Source: Pachyseris speciosa (lineage: Eukaryota; Cnidaria; Anthozoa; Scleractinia; Pachyseridae). Taken from it: a stretch of 64,000 bases of DNA. Positions within the stretch are counted from its first letter, which is position 1. Every line of letters begins with the position of its first letter. A program made the position numbers and the translations under genes. The notes below the pieces were generated by a model. It ran no database searches. It saw nothing but the letters and a program-made list of their open reading frames with translations, and had not been told where the DNA came from. Of the stretch, positions 13,134 through 27,445 are shown piece by piece. Where the stretch lies: the NCBI GenBank assembly GCA_016490735.1, contig JAEMWC010000260.1, positions 162,501-226,500 of the forward strand. The letters are read 5' to 3'.

Positions 13134-14786
13134 TATGGAACAAAATTGGCTCTGTAACACAATTTTGCGTTGATATGAACTAAGTTAACTTGTAATAACA
13201 AAGGCAAGTATATTTTACCCTGGTTTCCTTTAGTTTTGCTTAACTAATAGTTCAAAACACAAAATTTTAGTTATTACAAAAGATTCTGTTATCTGGATCA
13301 CTTACAGACATGCCTAAGTTACTAAGTCACATGCCTAAGGCGCTGTAATTCAAAGGGCTTACAGAGAAAGAAGGCTAAAAAAGGTGAGGCTTTTCAAAAG
13401 CGAGAAAGCGCTAGCAGTCGTCTTATGAAGTATTACACTCCATCGAAAGGATCTAAGTAAACAAGCACTTGACGAAAGGAGAGCAATGAACAGGGAAAAT
13501 GATCGAAAATACAGAGAAAGAAAAGCAGCAGCTGCCAATAGCACGGTCTCACCAAATAGGTCTCCCTTTGAAAATTAAACTCAATTAAACCAGAGTGAAA
13601 AAAAAAGGCAATCAACAAAGCTATCAATCAATAAAGTCTAGTTGACATGTAGGAGAGTTGATCAAAAACTTAACGTCATTACGTCATTTACGTTACTATT
13701 CCTCGAGTACATTAAGATAAAAGAACAAATTTAAATTGTTTGATGATTTTTCTCGATTATGATAAAGTTTTCCTTATAAGTCATGATATTTTGTCGTTTC
13801 TGCTCATTTGATATGATCGCCCTTTCAAGGAAAACCAAACGTAATTTACGTTACCTTGTTTCCAAGGAAATTTTAATTACTGTCATAGGAATTTTCGTAC
13901 GGAATTAATTAAGCATGAAATTTAGGGACCTTATCCATTTAGTGTAAGTATTTTGAAACCGTTTAGTCATTTTATGTAAAAAAAGTAACAAATACTATAT
14001 TTTTCTAGTAAAATCCTATGATGATCATTTACGAAAAATTGAATGTAAAATTAGATTAATTTTCTTAAAGTGCTCCAATTATATGAAAATATACGAGAAT
14101 GTCACATTTCACGAAAAAAAGAATTGATTTAACGAATATGGACTAGCTTTTCTTTTAAAAATGAACAGGGTTTATGATAGTAGTGGGGTTTATGCTCAAC
14201 CTCATAACTTTTTAATGAATAAAGGTTTCGAGGACCCATTTCACACAAGTGTATTTCAAATTATGCCCGATAACCAGGACTACATTTCAAGACGTTTCTG
14301 TGAAAGTGATTTTTCAACATTTTGAACCTTCTATTGCCCTCGTTTACTTAGAATGGCTGAGTTACGAATTGGTCACATCGACACTTGCTAATTGTTGAAT
14401 ACATATTTTCAATTTCTTTTAGTCAGTTCAGAATAAAAGTGCATTTTGCTATTAGCTAAACATCAACAGCCCGGACAATTTTCTTAGCAATACAAAAAAA
14501 ATTTTTAACACGATCCCAGCACTGTTTCTTGTCGTTCTAAAACACTCAGCAATGAAAAGTTGACTTCCATTTGTATTTCGGTTCTAGTTTCGAAATTTCT
14601 ACTCGTTAATTCCGCTGCGAGACGACTAATGTTTTTATGGCTGCCGTTTCGAAAGAAAATTTTATTGAGCTTTCTCTGTTTGCTGAAGCGTTCATTGACT
14701 ATATAAGGTAGTGCAGGTATAGGAGCTGAGAGCATGTGTCCGGCTAATCAATGAAAATGCTGGAAATCTGATATCCGCAGTTCAGT

Positions 14787-14812
14787 TTTTAATAATAATA
14801 ATAATAATAATA

Positions 14813-14851
<39 letters not shown>

Positions 14852-14852
14852 G
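14787..14852. repeat. (AAT)n-(ATT)n palindromic microsatellite
   Basis: A run of AAT triplets is followed directly by a run of ATT triplets, so the whole tract can fold into a hairpin. The unit-2 copy (about 35632-35666) is much shorter and interrupted. Confidence 0.9.
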
Positions 14853-15289
14853 GGCAACTCCGTGGTGGTGGTGGTCGTCGTCGTCATGCGTACGCACCAT
14901 ACCGCTGGCAATGATTACCATGAGAAACACAATTCACGGGTTCCTATAAGTATGGTGCTCCGCTTGGCGGTCTTTCGGGCCGCCGGAGTCCGCTATTAAA
15001 TATTCTGAGTCTGTTTCCATTATAAGCATCGTTTGAAACTTTTCTTTTTAGAAATTCTTATTGTACATAGTTCATCTTAGATCGAGCTTAACATTGTAAG
15101 CCCATTAATATTACTTTAAATGCGCCATAAAGACATTTGACATGCCAAACATCCTCTAAGTCAAATTCGGCTTTAAAACGTTCTATAGTAGTAACATTAA
15201 GCGGGCTTGCTGGATATGAAATTATCATTGCATAACCAAAGAGGCGCGTATCATTTCATACCCAGCGCGGCGCCCTCGATGGATCACTT

Positions 15290-15625
15290 GTGATGGAGAT
15301 AATGATCATAATCAGGAAGAGGAGGAAAGGTGAGATGGATAATGATGAGGCGAAAGATGACTATGCGTGCTAGGGCATAAGGATGAGGATGTTGATGATG
15401 GAAAAGCTCAGGGTGAAAATAATGAAACTGGGAAATAGCGCGAGAATTAAGAGAGGTGTTGTGATTAGCATGAGGGTGGAATGGTAAGGACTAGGGGACG
15501 GGTCATGCAGAGTGAGGATATATAGGGTGAAATGGGGAAAGGGTGAAGGTGAGAACGAGTATGCGAGGGAGATGATGATTATGATGATGATGATGATGAT
15601 GATTATGATGATAATGATGATTGAC
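15290..15625. repeat. Purine-rich GATGA/GAGG tract
   Basis: One strand is almost free of C for about 330 bp and ends in an (ATG)n-type microsatellite. The tract is kept in unit 2 (about 36065-36415) and lies just before the boundary with the next unit. No coding signal. Confidence 0.6.
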
Positions 15626-16489
15626 TTGTGACAGTGGATGTCTTTTGTGGATGTCTTGGTGTTTCTTCATAGCCACCGTCTTTTTCTGAGAAATTCAATT
15701 TTGGTGTCCTGGATGGAATCGTAATCGTACAACAATTAACTATAAAAATTATCTATAAACTCGTATTGCCCCGTTACAGGTTTTTATTTCAGTTTGTTTG
15801 CTTGTTTGTCCAGTCTTTCTACCTTAAAACAATAACTTAAGATACCAAAACATGACAAACGAAAATCACGCGGTATTTTCTCAATTCACGTGTCATGTTT
15901 CTATTATTAATTCATTTCACGTGTCAATGACCTTTTAAGGGAAACCTGTGCAAACATTCACTCAGTAAAGGAGGTTTGATGTACGCATATGTTTGCAGGG
16001 AAGACAAATACGAGTAAAGGTTAGAAAGGAATTCATAAATATTTAAGATCTGCATGATTAAAACTTCTAAGTGAGCTTAGGAGTCCTCTAAACAGATGTT
16101 CTTATGGTCAGATTGCACAGTTTTGCTGTTCCAGTCTACAGGAACAAGCAAAAGGAAAACAAAAACAAAAGAAAAAAACAAAAAACCGCACAAAAAGGAC
16201 TGAGTTAAGTTTCTGTCTCATTAATGCTATTTTGTGCCTAAGTTGTGCGTCCAGCTTTCATGCAAAAGGCTTTTCGTAACGACGAAACTGCACAGCTACA
16301 CAATCTATGCAGCTTGCAAGTCAGACGTTGCTGAGAAATAGTTCTTCCAAAGTCGCACGCGTGAACGTAGCCGTAGTGGATGCGAGTTGAAGACCACTTG
16401 AAACTACTGCCTCAGCGGTTGATTAGAGTAAAAATAATCATTTCAAAATCGTCCACGCTGGAGGAATTGAATCCTGTAATTGAGATAAA

Positions 16490-17680
16490 AATGCGCGCAA
16501 TTCCTCTTGAACTAGAGCCATCATCCAAAAGCAAATGTAAATGTAAAAGCAAAAGTAAATGTTGATCAAAACACTGAATCAACTGAAGCAAACGTGACTA
16601 AGATTGTCCCACTTCGATCAACATAGTTATAAATGGCACATCAAAGATATCACTTCCCAAATAGCAGTGAAAATCTTGTTCCTGGGGTTAATAGCCAAGA
16701 AAGATCAAATTCATAGTCACGGAAAAATGAACTTCTTCTTGTCCTGGTCTGTTAACTGTATGATCTTGCGATGTCTTGTGGCAAACGAGACATGGCAAAA
16801 TAATTGTTTGCCATTGTTTCACTTACCTTTCACCAAAACCATAACTTGCTTTAACGGAATAGCATCCATGAAAAGATTTATTGGAGTCAAAAGAACATAC
16901 ATGCATATATACTCATTGATAACTACAACAAGCTAGAAAAGACATGAAAAGATACAAATTTATTTGTGAGTATATACTTGTGGGTATATACTTGTGCTAT
17001 ATAAGTAAATAAATTGCTATTATTATTTAATATATATCATAATAGCATGTACAATGATCCCAATAAACCGTACACGTGAAAGTGACAATGTGCGCAATTC
17101 TTCCTGATCTAGAGCCATCACACAAAAGCAAATGAAAATGTAACTAAATTTTGATCAAAATACTAAATCAACTGAAGCAAAGGTGATCAGGGTTCTTCCA
17201 CTTCGATCAACATAATTATAACTTGCATGTCAAAGATATCAGTTCTCAAATGGCAGTGAAAATCTTGTTCCTGAGGTTAATAGCCAAGAAAGATCAAGTT
17301 CATAGCCACGGAAAAAATGAACTTCTTCTTGTGCCAGTCTGTTTGCTGTAAGATTTTGCCATGTCTTGTGGAGAACGAGACATGGCAAAAGGATTGGTTG
17401 CTATTGTTTCACATACCTTTTAGTAAAACCATAACTTGTTTTTACTGAATAACATCCACAAAAAGATTTATTAGAGTCAATTAAAGAACATACATGCATA
17501 TATACATATTGATAACTACAACAAGCTAGCAAAGACGTGAAAAGATACGAATTTATTTGTGATCACACCTGGTATATACTTTCACTATATAAGGTAATAA
17601 ATCGTTATTATTATTTAATTTCTATCATGATAGTATTCACAATGATTCCGATAATCCGTACAAGTGAAAGAAATGAAATT
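16490..17680. repeat. Local tandem duplication of about 600 bp in unit 2
   Basis: The block starting with GCGCGCAATTCCTCTTG near 16491 recurs, diverged, from about 17089. Both copies contain the AAATGG/AGCAGTGAAAATCTTG region, GTTTATTGGAGTC-like segments and the CAATGAT(C/T)CC end. Units 1 and 3 have one copy. The divergence between the two suggests the duplication is not recent. Confidence 0.75.
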
Positions 17681-18118
17681 TGTTAGCCACTATGGCAAAT
17701 CTATTCAGAGGGTTGCCCACTCATTTCAGCAGCAAAGAAACGCAACATTCCTCCTGAATCTTAATTCGCCTTCGAGATATGGAACATTCTCTGTTCTGGA
17801 AGTTTCACGTCAAAAATGGATTGCTGTCCCGTAAGATGAACCAATAAAACAAATGGAAAGTTCCCGGACATATTCTGTTTTTGCTAATGTATTGGCAGTT
17901 TTCTGGCGCACCACGAGATCTTCGAAACCTCGGGAATCTTCGTACTAAAAACGGCATCATTTCGTTGTGGTCATCCGCTATTTCTCGCACGGGCACTAAC
18001 ACAAGCGTTCGCTCAATACAGTGGATACATGAAACATGCGAACGAGGTATGAAATTCTAGCCTAACGAGATATGAAATTCTAGTGCTCAACTGAAAAGGT
18101 AAAATCAATATTTCAATA

Positions 18119-18602
18119 TCTTTCATGTTGTTAGCATCCGTTCTCCGGATTCATCTGCTATTGTGTATGTTGTTTGCATGTAGAAGTGTTTAAATAGGGT
18201 GCACAGCAAACAGATTTTCGACCCTTTGCAAAGTCGGCTCACTCATTAAATAATATTTAGCATATATGAGCAAAATGGTGGAAATGGAGTTGTAATTGCT
18301 TATATTTGTCTACTCCTTGATATGTCTTTAAAAAGTGCTCGGCATTGACTCAAGAACACATCTTTCATGTTGTTAGCATCCGTTCTCCGGATTCATCTGC
18401 TATTGTGTATGTTGTTTGCATGTAGAAGTGTTTAAATAGGGTGCACAGCAAACAGATTTTCGACCCTTTGCAAAGTCGGCTCACTCATTAAATAATATTT
18501 AGCATATATGAGCAAAATGGTGGAAATGGAGTTGTAATTGCTTATATTTGTCTACTCCTTGATATGTCTTTAAAAAGTGCTCGGCATTGACTCAAGAACA
18601 CA
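18119..18602. repeat. 242-bp exact tandem duplication
   Basis: Bases 18119-18360 and 18361-18602 appear identical; each starts TCTTTCATGTTGTTAGC and ends CTCAAGAACACA. Units 1 and 3 have one copy. Lack of divergence implies a very recent event or an assembly duplication. Confidence 0.9.
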
Positions 18603-21202
18603 AAACGAGATGAACCGATACTTCAAAATGAAATTACAAAAGCTAGATACGACTTGGCAAGGCCGGTTGATTTTGCATGGCCGCAAAATATTGTACATAT
18701 TCACCACAATCTATTCAGGTGTATAAGAAAGCCTAGAGAAAAGATCTCAATAGTTTTAATTTCAATAAAATGAGGTGACATCTCAGTCTACTATGAAATC
18801 ACAATGCGGCGAAACAATTTCACGTGTTTGAAGGGCGCCATTAAAATCGAATCACGAATCACTGAATGAAAAGAAGTTCCCAGTCTCATTTTAGTGACTT
18901 CTCTGTGGTTAAAACGTTTAATAACTAAACTTGGCCAAAATAATATTTTTGGCGAATGACGAAACTACGCCACGTTAAAATTAAAAGATTCTAACGCAGG
19001 ATTACAAACAAATAAGTCACCTAAACTGAAATCTTGGTGGGAGGGACGATTCAATTCAACTGCTGCAGTCAAAAGGCTTCAATCTAACGAGAGCTGCTGA
19101 CTACATACAGGCAAGACTAAATTCTGGAATAATTACTTTGTTGTTTTCGTTTCAATTATAGTGAATGAATAGAACAGCCCCTGAATTTGCTTTTTGTAGA
19201 ATATATGCGTAAGCGATTGATTTGAACACAACAGCTGCGTTCAGGTTATTCAAAACGAGTTAAGACTAAACCTGCGACCTTTAAAATAATAGCAGTTCCC
19301 GTGCAAATTAAAAAAAGTCTTCTCAATATGCACGTTAACAATATTCGGACAACAGACTCTGTAACTGTATTCATACTGGCTTTGAAATCATTTTTACAAA
19401 TAATGTCCCCCGACCGCGCGTAAAAAACAATCGCAATGGCTATAAAATACATCTCGTTACCTTTATGTCTATCCTATGTGTAAACAAAAATGATGCATAG
19501 CAATTGAGTAAAGGCTTCGCCTATTCAGACACAAACCAAGTTCCAGATGGCAAAATAGACAGACGATGTATTTTCTTATTCACGAGACCAGTCAGGTTTG
19601 GTCCAGTCGGCAAACCAATATCCTATAAGTGCTCAAATCTACGACAACAGTCAACATCAAATCCAAAAACGTTTAAGGCCCGATTCAGTCGTCGTAATTT
19701 TCATGAGCCGAACCTAATGCATTCAATTAAGTACATGAAAAGTTCGGCGTCTGAACCAATTAAGAACGGCTATTTTAATTTGGAACGGCTCAGCCGTTCT
19801 TTTCGCCTGGATGAGGTGGAAATTTCGGCTTTGGAACGGCTTTGATTCAGACGTCGAACTTTTCTTGTGTCAAACCTAATGGATGTATTATTATAATCGT
19901 ATATATCTTAAAGCAGTTTTACTCAGAAATGGAACTGGAACTGTATTAGGAACGCTCGTGGGACGGCAAATTGAGTTCGACGTCTGAATCAACAGGCGTA
20001 ATTTTATTAATTTGGGTCGGTCCAAATACGAGCCTAACTGAGGAATTGTAACACTTTTTCAACCGTTTGTTGACCACAAATCTGTTATGCCTATACCATA
20101 CTTAGACTAATGTCTACCAGTAATCGTACTGCTGGAAATTAGCTCGTCAGTATTCAGCGATCAAGGAACAGTTTGATGTTCTGGCTTTGCGTGTTTTTGA
20201 TCATGACGAAAAAATACACCATTTGCACTGAGAAACCTGGAACATTGAATAGCTGAGGTATATGACCTGCACGAAGACCCCCGAGGTTGGCAATAGAAGT
20301 TGCATTCACCTTCATAATTTCGAGAGGCATAAATCAGGTCAAAACTTTACATATATCCTCATATGGTGTATTTTGCAGCAGGTCCTAAACTGGCTCTTCC
20401 ATCTTGCTCAGCTACTGTTCTCTTGAGCACACAGTCACCATTATGTGTTTCAAATCAAATTGTAGATTGTCAAAAGAGATTTACGTCCATTGTCTATTAA
20501 AGCAATACGTCTTAAAATCTGTTACGAGTTATACAACTGATCAAGGATGCAACAAACAAAACGCCGATGCTTACATTTCTTTTTCGTCCAAATAGCTGCT
20601 TTCCATGGTCCTAGACAAAACAACACATACCTTGTAGTTCAGCCGGAAATGGAAGCGAAGCCACAGTATTTAATTTTAGACACAAAAACTACACGGTTCT
20701 GAGATAAAAGTGAAAAAAGAAGGATTAAGAAATATTGCAATCGGGTTTGGCTACAAACCAGCTTCGAAGAAGTCCTTTAAAAGGTATCAAACGGATACAG
20801 CAGCACCATGCAATCCTAAGTTGCTCTGGAAAGTTTACATGTTTCTCACCTTATCATTACGTCAGCTCACTAATGTTTCCCACTATACATTAATTATACA
20901 CAAGAAGTATCGCTGATCAAGATTACTAGTGTTGAATTAAGAACTCTTTCTCATGAAGATTAACTGATGTTCCTTGTTCATGTCATGTCCCTTCTAGAGG
21001 TTAGAAAAGATAAAAATTATTTGTGATCTTCATTTGTATTCTAGTGCATCAAGATTGTGCCCTTAAATCTAGGGGGCTTCATCTCGACCCCGGAGTGAGC
21101 TGATGGAGTTATGTTTCCCGGACTAACTTCATGCTAGATACAGTAACTCAAAACAGAAACCTTCGCCAGGCCGCCAATATATTTTCGTTCCTCTCCGTTC
21201 TT

Positions 21203-21577
21203 CCCTATGATTGGTTCCACCAAAACCAGGGACTTCTTGTAATTTATGAGATCTATTTATTATTTATCCATGGTATATTAAAATTATGCAATACGCCTTC
21301 AAGATCAAGGTTTTTGTTAAGTTGCCGGTCATTGCTAACATTTCACACGGTCTTGTGTGTCTCTGATTATGCTATAGGCAAGGATAACTGCGGTATTCTT
21401 TGAACAGCAAAAACTGAAAGAAAAAAAAACATGAGTCAAATGTACATCAGTTACCTAAATGCACAGTGTATGGTTGACTATGGCCTTGCAAAACAATAAC
21501 CGGAACTTGAACTCCAAAGAAGTACCTAAGGCAAAAACATAAAATTTATCAAGACAGAGACAAAACATATTCACAGT
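21203..21577. other. Unit-2-specific insertion of about 375 bp
   Basis: Units 1 and 3 read straight from CTCTCCGTTCTTC to ACAGGTCACAGTTC; unit 2 has about 375 bp between them. I see no TIR, poly-A tail or coding motif, so the element class is unknown. Confidence 0.6.
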
Positions 21578-24500
21578 TCACAGTTCTCAGTTTCTTCAAA
21601 GGGTGAGGAAACGTCCAGCTCGTAAAACACTATGGTTTTGATAATGGCCACTTACCGAAAATTAGAGCTAACTGATCTGCAACGGCCGTCGTTAGAAGAA
21701 AATGCCACTGGAAAATTGTGCAGGATGGTGAAGTTTCTGTGGAGATTAAATAGGAAATCATGTTAACAGAGGAACAAATTGTGTCACCTTTCGTCAGCTC
21801 GATAATGTTTACAACTTTTCCACAGTGTGAAGAATTGCCAGTGTTGTAAACCGTGATCGGTAAGTGTTGAGTAGATAAAGAATGCTTAAGAAAATCAGTT
21901 CGCTGACACTCTTTGCTCGGCTTAGAGAGGAATTCCACTCTTTTTTCTCAGTTCATCACGAAAGAAGGCTGTTAATATAGTAGTTGTTAAGCATGACGAT
22001 TATTTGTGATTCTCATTTGGAAGCGTTAAGCTAGTCCACTAACTAACAAAAATATACTCGTTATTATCTACGACCTTGACGTAAAATGAAACGTTGCTTC
22101 TACCACGATGATCAGGTTGTATCAACAAGCACAAATACGTGTATGTAACAATTAAGGTCTATTCACCAGACAAATTTCCTCACCATCATTAGCTTGCGCT
22201 ACTTTGTCGTCTCGACCGATATGGACTCTCTACAATTGTTTAGCACATACACGAATCGATGCTAGATGTTATCAGGATCTATTGGCGTTTTAGCCTTGAC
22301 AAATTAAAAATTATGCATTATAACTTTACGATTGTGATTCCCGTTATGGTGAAATTTTAATTATCTGCTGAGTATCACTTACTCGATTACCAAACAGCCC
22401 CAGTAAAGATGACTAAAAGAATTAGTTAGCTTTTAGAACAAATAAACGAACAAAAAAATAACGCACGGCCGTCTTTCGCAAATGAAAATAATAAGAAATG
22501 ACAATAAAAAACCAAACGCTTTGCTAGTTGAGTTACAAACACATACGTCGGGATAACAGGAAATAAATACTCACAATGCAATTAGTGGTTTTTCTAAACA
22601 CCGCAGCCATAAAGGAAGTTAAATCTCCAAGGGATGACTCTAAAATCGAAACTTTATCTGGGGCTTTCCTCGGTTATTTCGCTTATCACAGTAATTTGCG
22701 TTGCTTTCTTTTCGTATCCTGATGCACACGCCAGCTCTCCATGCTATTGCAGAATTGCCATCTGAATTCTTGCTTAATTCAGTATTTTAGTACAGTAAAG
22801 TTTGTCATAAATACGCACTGGATTAATCAAACCTATTTGTGAGATATCTTCTAGCTGTTTATTCACACAATAACCCTTTTTTTTCCAAACCGTGGCTATG
22901 AGTGTGCTGCCGGTGTCGTTTGGTCAACATCTATACAGCACTTTTCTGTCAAATAACCGGTTACAAACCGACCGGCTCTGCCTGACCATTTACGGGATTT
23001 TGTTTGTTTCTCTAACAGGCTGGTGTAGTCATTTTAAATATAATTAACCTATCAATTGTTGTCCTTCGATGTACTAAGTCACATTTTATTCGTTACCTCG
23101 AAGAGTTTTGTTGTTACACTCGACTTTCTTAATGACCTCTTGGACTTCTATTTTCTGACTAGACAATGAGCGAAAGATACATGTTCTTCTCCACAGATAT
23201 ATGTCTACTCCACAACATACTGCCAGCTACACGGCAGTACGGAAGTGCCTGTGCGAGATGCATTCAGGGCAAGATCAAGGCGAAAACATTCGCTGACCAT
23301 AACGAAACACGATTACGTTTGTGTTTGTCATAAAATAAACATTTCACTATGTTGTTAGAAGCAGCCAAAAAGTTTTAGCTGACAGCGTGGAAGCATTCTA
23401 TGAGTGCCTATGGTGAGACTGAAAATCGTTGACTTTTTCGTGACCCCTAGTTGGCCTCATTCCACACGCTTCATGCTAAAAAATTCCACTCACTGCAAAT
23501 CTCACTGACAAGATGTACTACTTATGTTCAAAGAATGCTAAAATGTAAAGTGATGATTTGGAGTCGAGTGGCTTTACTAGACTAGCTACACACTGCGCAC
23601 AACAAGTAACAGATCTTAACATACTGTCCTATTTGGTCAATTAAGTCTACACTACCATTTGCTCCCCAGCATAAAGTGGACCGATGAAGGGTAAATCTAA
23701 AATGCATGACACTAAACATATTTTTCTAATCTACTAAAATAAACCACTCCACATCACAAAATGTGCAATCCACACTAAAGACAATTAAAGAGATCGATTG
23801 ATCATTAGTCTCAATCAGCTTCAATTATTTTCCTTCACGTCACGTAATCACAAGAACCTTGAGGTGCCAGGTTGTTTGCAACACTGTTATATCTCCTTCC
23901 TAGCATTTATTAATGACTCATCCCATCGTTCGTTGTGCAGTGCGGAAGATGAAATCCTTAAGTGCGGAGGATTCCAGTGGTTGGAAGCAAAGTTAATAAC
24001 TTTTGTGAAGATAATCAAGCCGTTTTAAAATAATCTTTACTAGTTCTGCAATAGATCTATGATAAATGTCTTTGGTTCAGGATAAATCCATTACATTACT
24101 ATTAGGATTACCATTACCATATCATTAAGAAAATCATTCGAAACTAGGTTGCGTTGTGACTGTTAACAAGGGTATATTACTTGAAGCATTTCTGCTAATC
24201 TGTATATAATCCTCTATCTTTCAATTTTATTTGTTCAATTTTCTTCCTTGCAATGATAAATCCAATTGAGTGCTGTCCTGAAGCGATAGAAGAATAAAAG
24301 GCATCCAATCAACAAACCATTCCTTTCTTCTCTTTTCGTTTTCTGATTACCATAATTTCGTTATAACTTAGTTTACAAAATGTCTTGGAAAATTGCCACG
24401 TGATCTAATTCACTTATTGATGAATGAATTTATTTATGTATTATTTAATTCAATTGTTTATTGATTAATTCATTCAGTTGTTTATTAATCAGTTATCAGA

Positions 24501-25892
24501 CACAAATACAGTACGGCAAATTAAAACATTAACTGCTAATTATAGACTCACGATCAAGGATTAAAATAAATATCTCAATCAATGAAAGCATATTCGGACA
24601 AGGCATAAAACCTTTTCTACGTGACATCTGAAACCGAACTGACCTCACGGTAAACAAATCATTTGCGATGTTTACTGTCATATCCTAACAGATCTAAGAG
24701 CAAAATAAGTTTTTCAAAGAAAATAAATCAACTATACAATTCTGTAATGATCCGAACAGAGGAGGTAATCGAACAGAACTTGAGAAGAGTGCGTTACTTA
24801 GTGTCTTGTTCGTTACCCCGGCCTGTAAACAGTTGCCTCGGGGCTATAGAACACTGTTCGCCTGTTTGTTTTTATTATGTGAAAGACTTGCCAAACCAAA
24901 ACGTAAAATCGCAAAAAAGACATTTACTTCTTTCTCTAAGACTAGCTGTATTGCATGCGTCACCTGGTATGATCTTCAGCAGAGCAAGTGCACAATTCAA
25001 AATTGATGTTATAGCAGACAAATCCTTAGCAAAGCATATGTCTTTTTTTCCAGAAAAAAAAAATCAATTATTTTTCAATCAAAACATGCAAAATATCCAA
25101 CACTTTCCAGAAGAATGCGGTGCGTTGCGAATTTTGTATTCCATCTTCACTTCGAAAGTCAAAAGTTCTGTTGTCCTACGAAGTTTGAAATTTTAAATTG
25201 ACCCCTTCAGTGAGGTCGCCTCAGTTTATTTCCCGTTAAACTACGTAGATCTAGAATACTAAGATATCATAAAATCTGAAATCGAAAATAAAGAAAAGTT
25301 TGGGTTCTGCTTAGGCGACCTTCGTTTAATCGGTGGAAATATTAATTAAACTTAAATTTTGAATGATGAGAGGTTATACTGATGTGGTAACCATAAAACC
25401 CAAAATTCTGAAAATACTGCAATAAACTGTTTGAAAATCCAAAGAAATATATACACTCACATTTTCCACGCTGCAGTCGCATATCTGCAGTTCAGGGGAG
25501 TACGATTGGTAAAAACCAGACCGCGGCCGGACAACAGCAATTGCACTGCACCCTGAAATTGTGCAAATTTTCCAATTTCCTGGTCATTCGAAATAATTCC
25601 TCTATTCAAACCGTGAATAACCAGCAATGAATGAGACTGTCGGGTCAGTTATCATAGTCCGTATAAATGTTTGCACGTGCAATCTTCATCAGATGTCCCA
25701 GTTAGGAACAAACAACAAGCAGTACGTTCACCCTCACGTTGCGTCACTACGTGATCATTCACGTGTGAGCGGTAAGCAGCGTAAGGGTGCTTACCGGAAT
25801 AGGAATACTTGGAATGGGATTAACGGAATAATATATCTTTCGTTCTGCTCCTGACAGCAGAATGAACGGAATCAAAAGAATATGTATTTTTC

Positions 25893-26240
25893 TACAATCT
25901 GGGACAATTCAAAAGAGAAATTAAGAGTACCCCCCTCCTCCTCCTCATTTTAATGGTGAAAATAAATGGTGCGTTTTTGGTTGAAAGCGAGTTCACCATT
26001 AAAATTGGGGGGGGGGGGGGGGGAGAAGTGTGGTCTTGTTTCTCATTTTGATCTGTCCGAAGTTGCAATCTTGGACAATTCAAATTTGAAATTGAGAGAA
26101 CCCCTCCGCCCATTTCATTGATGAAAACATGGCGCGCTTTTGGTCGAGTGCGAGTTCATTATTGAAATGGGGAATGGGTGGTCTGGTTTCTCATTGCATT
26201 CTGTCCGAGATTGTAGGTTCAGGGGCTTGGTCTGGACTAT
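25893..26240. repeat. Unit-2 copy of the paired foldback/G-rich repeat
   Basis: It is collinear with 9285-9640. The first copy contains an uninterrupted G-run of about 18 bases near 26005-26022, much longer than in unit 1, showing homopolymer slippage at this site. Confidence 0.5.
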
Positions 26241-27445
26241 TTCATCGGCAACGCCAAGAGATAGAAATGGCTGCTATGGGTTTCTCTAGGATCGTGCAAA
26301 TAGAACAACTATTACAAACATGCTGGTGGGTCAGCCTAGGTGTAATTGCCGAGGTCACGCCAATTTGTAGTAGATTGAGTGCGGTCAGTTTACAACCTTA
26401 AATAAACACAGAATACTACCCTACTACCTCTTTTACCGACTGAAAGTGTCTTGCAATTTTGCCCAAACAGATGTAATGACAAAAAAGATATCTGTTTTGT
26501 GTTGTAAGCCTAAGAAAAAATGTGAAACCACGTGAGGTTCATTGCAATTTTAGGCTAATTAGTAAACACAAGAAATTTTCTCAAAAGCCCTAAGCCACTT
26601 TTTTAGTTTTACACCATAGAGCTTTCATTTTAGTTTATTCTGATACATGTATTTTGTGTATGGGACCATTTTAGTTTATTCTGATACATGTATTTTGTGT
26701 ATGGGACTTCCCTGAGATATCTATTTTGCTAGGAGTGCCTCTTTTTTTTTTTTTCAGGCATAAAAACTGATTACCATGCTTACAAAATGTCAATCACTGT
26801 CATAAATCTTAACACTTATTAATGATCTTTTCAGCGGTACCAATTCTACTAATAGTGTATTCCTATAATCACTCAGGTGATTATAGAGATTATCTTGCTC
26901 TCATTAATTGGTCGAGGACTGCATGATACGTTGCTTGAGTACCCGTGCGGGGTGATTATAAATCAGAATAAAAGATTGAAAAGCGCTAAAGATGAAATTT
27001 TAAAATAAGTGCGGCACTTTTCAGCGGTAGGATATCAAAGTTTTGCCAGTGGTAACAGAAAACTATTTGTTTTGCATTGGAGTCTCTATCTCAATTTTGA
27101 TTGGCTAAAAACACGCGGCTAATTACTGCTGGCACTGTTTTCGCTACGTCATACCTACAGACATTAGGTTTTATACATGTGAAAATGACGTCATATCTAC
27201 AGCCAATAGGTATTGGCCCAAACTTTCACGTGCCCCTGACCAAATTCAAATGTATCCCGACTGGGATACAATCCCGCAGTTGTTGCCCGCGCGCCGGATT
27301 GCCCGCGCGCCGGATACAACAGCACGTGATTAGTGCATGCTGATCTTCAGCACGTACTCACGTCAGCTTGATTGACGAGGGCGGACCTAAGAACTCTGCC
27401 AGTTTTTAGTTGAAACCGGTTTAAACCAACGATAATACAAACGTT

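Larger units (their letters stand above)
1..15701. repeat. Macro-repeat unit 1 of a tandem array (core about 14 kb)
   Basis: The first base of the window matches 15702 and 36495, and the sequence then runs collinear with both later copies; the phase of the unit is therefore arbitrary. Landmarks recur in the same order: a leading segment with TGGTGTCCT, the GATTCAGACGTCGAAC word cluster (about 2930-3340), the G-rich pair (9285-9640), an AAT/ATT microsatellite (14790-14850) and a GATGA-rich tail (15290-15620). Unit-1 specifics are a foldback element (11349-13124) and a missing segment of about 90 bp near 2195. Long stretches (1-850, 1340-2900, 3350-4780, 5130-9280, 9790-11340, 13130-14780) hold no gene I can support; ORFs there are short, start mostly at TTG and are not kept in frame between copies. 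Confidence 0.9.
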
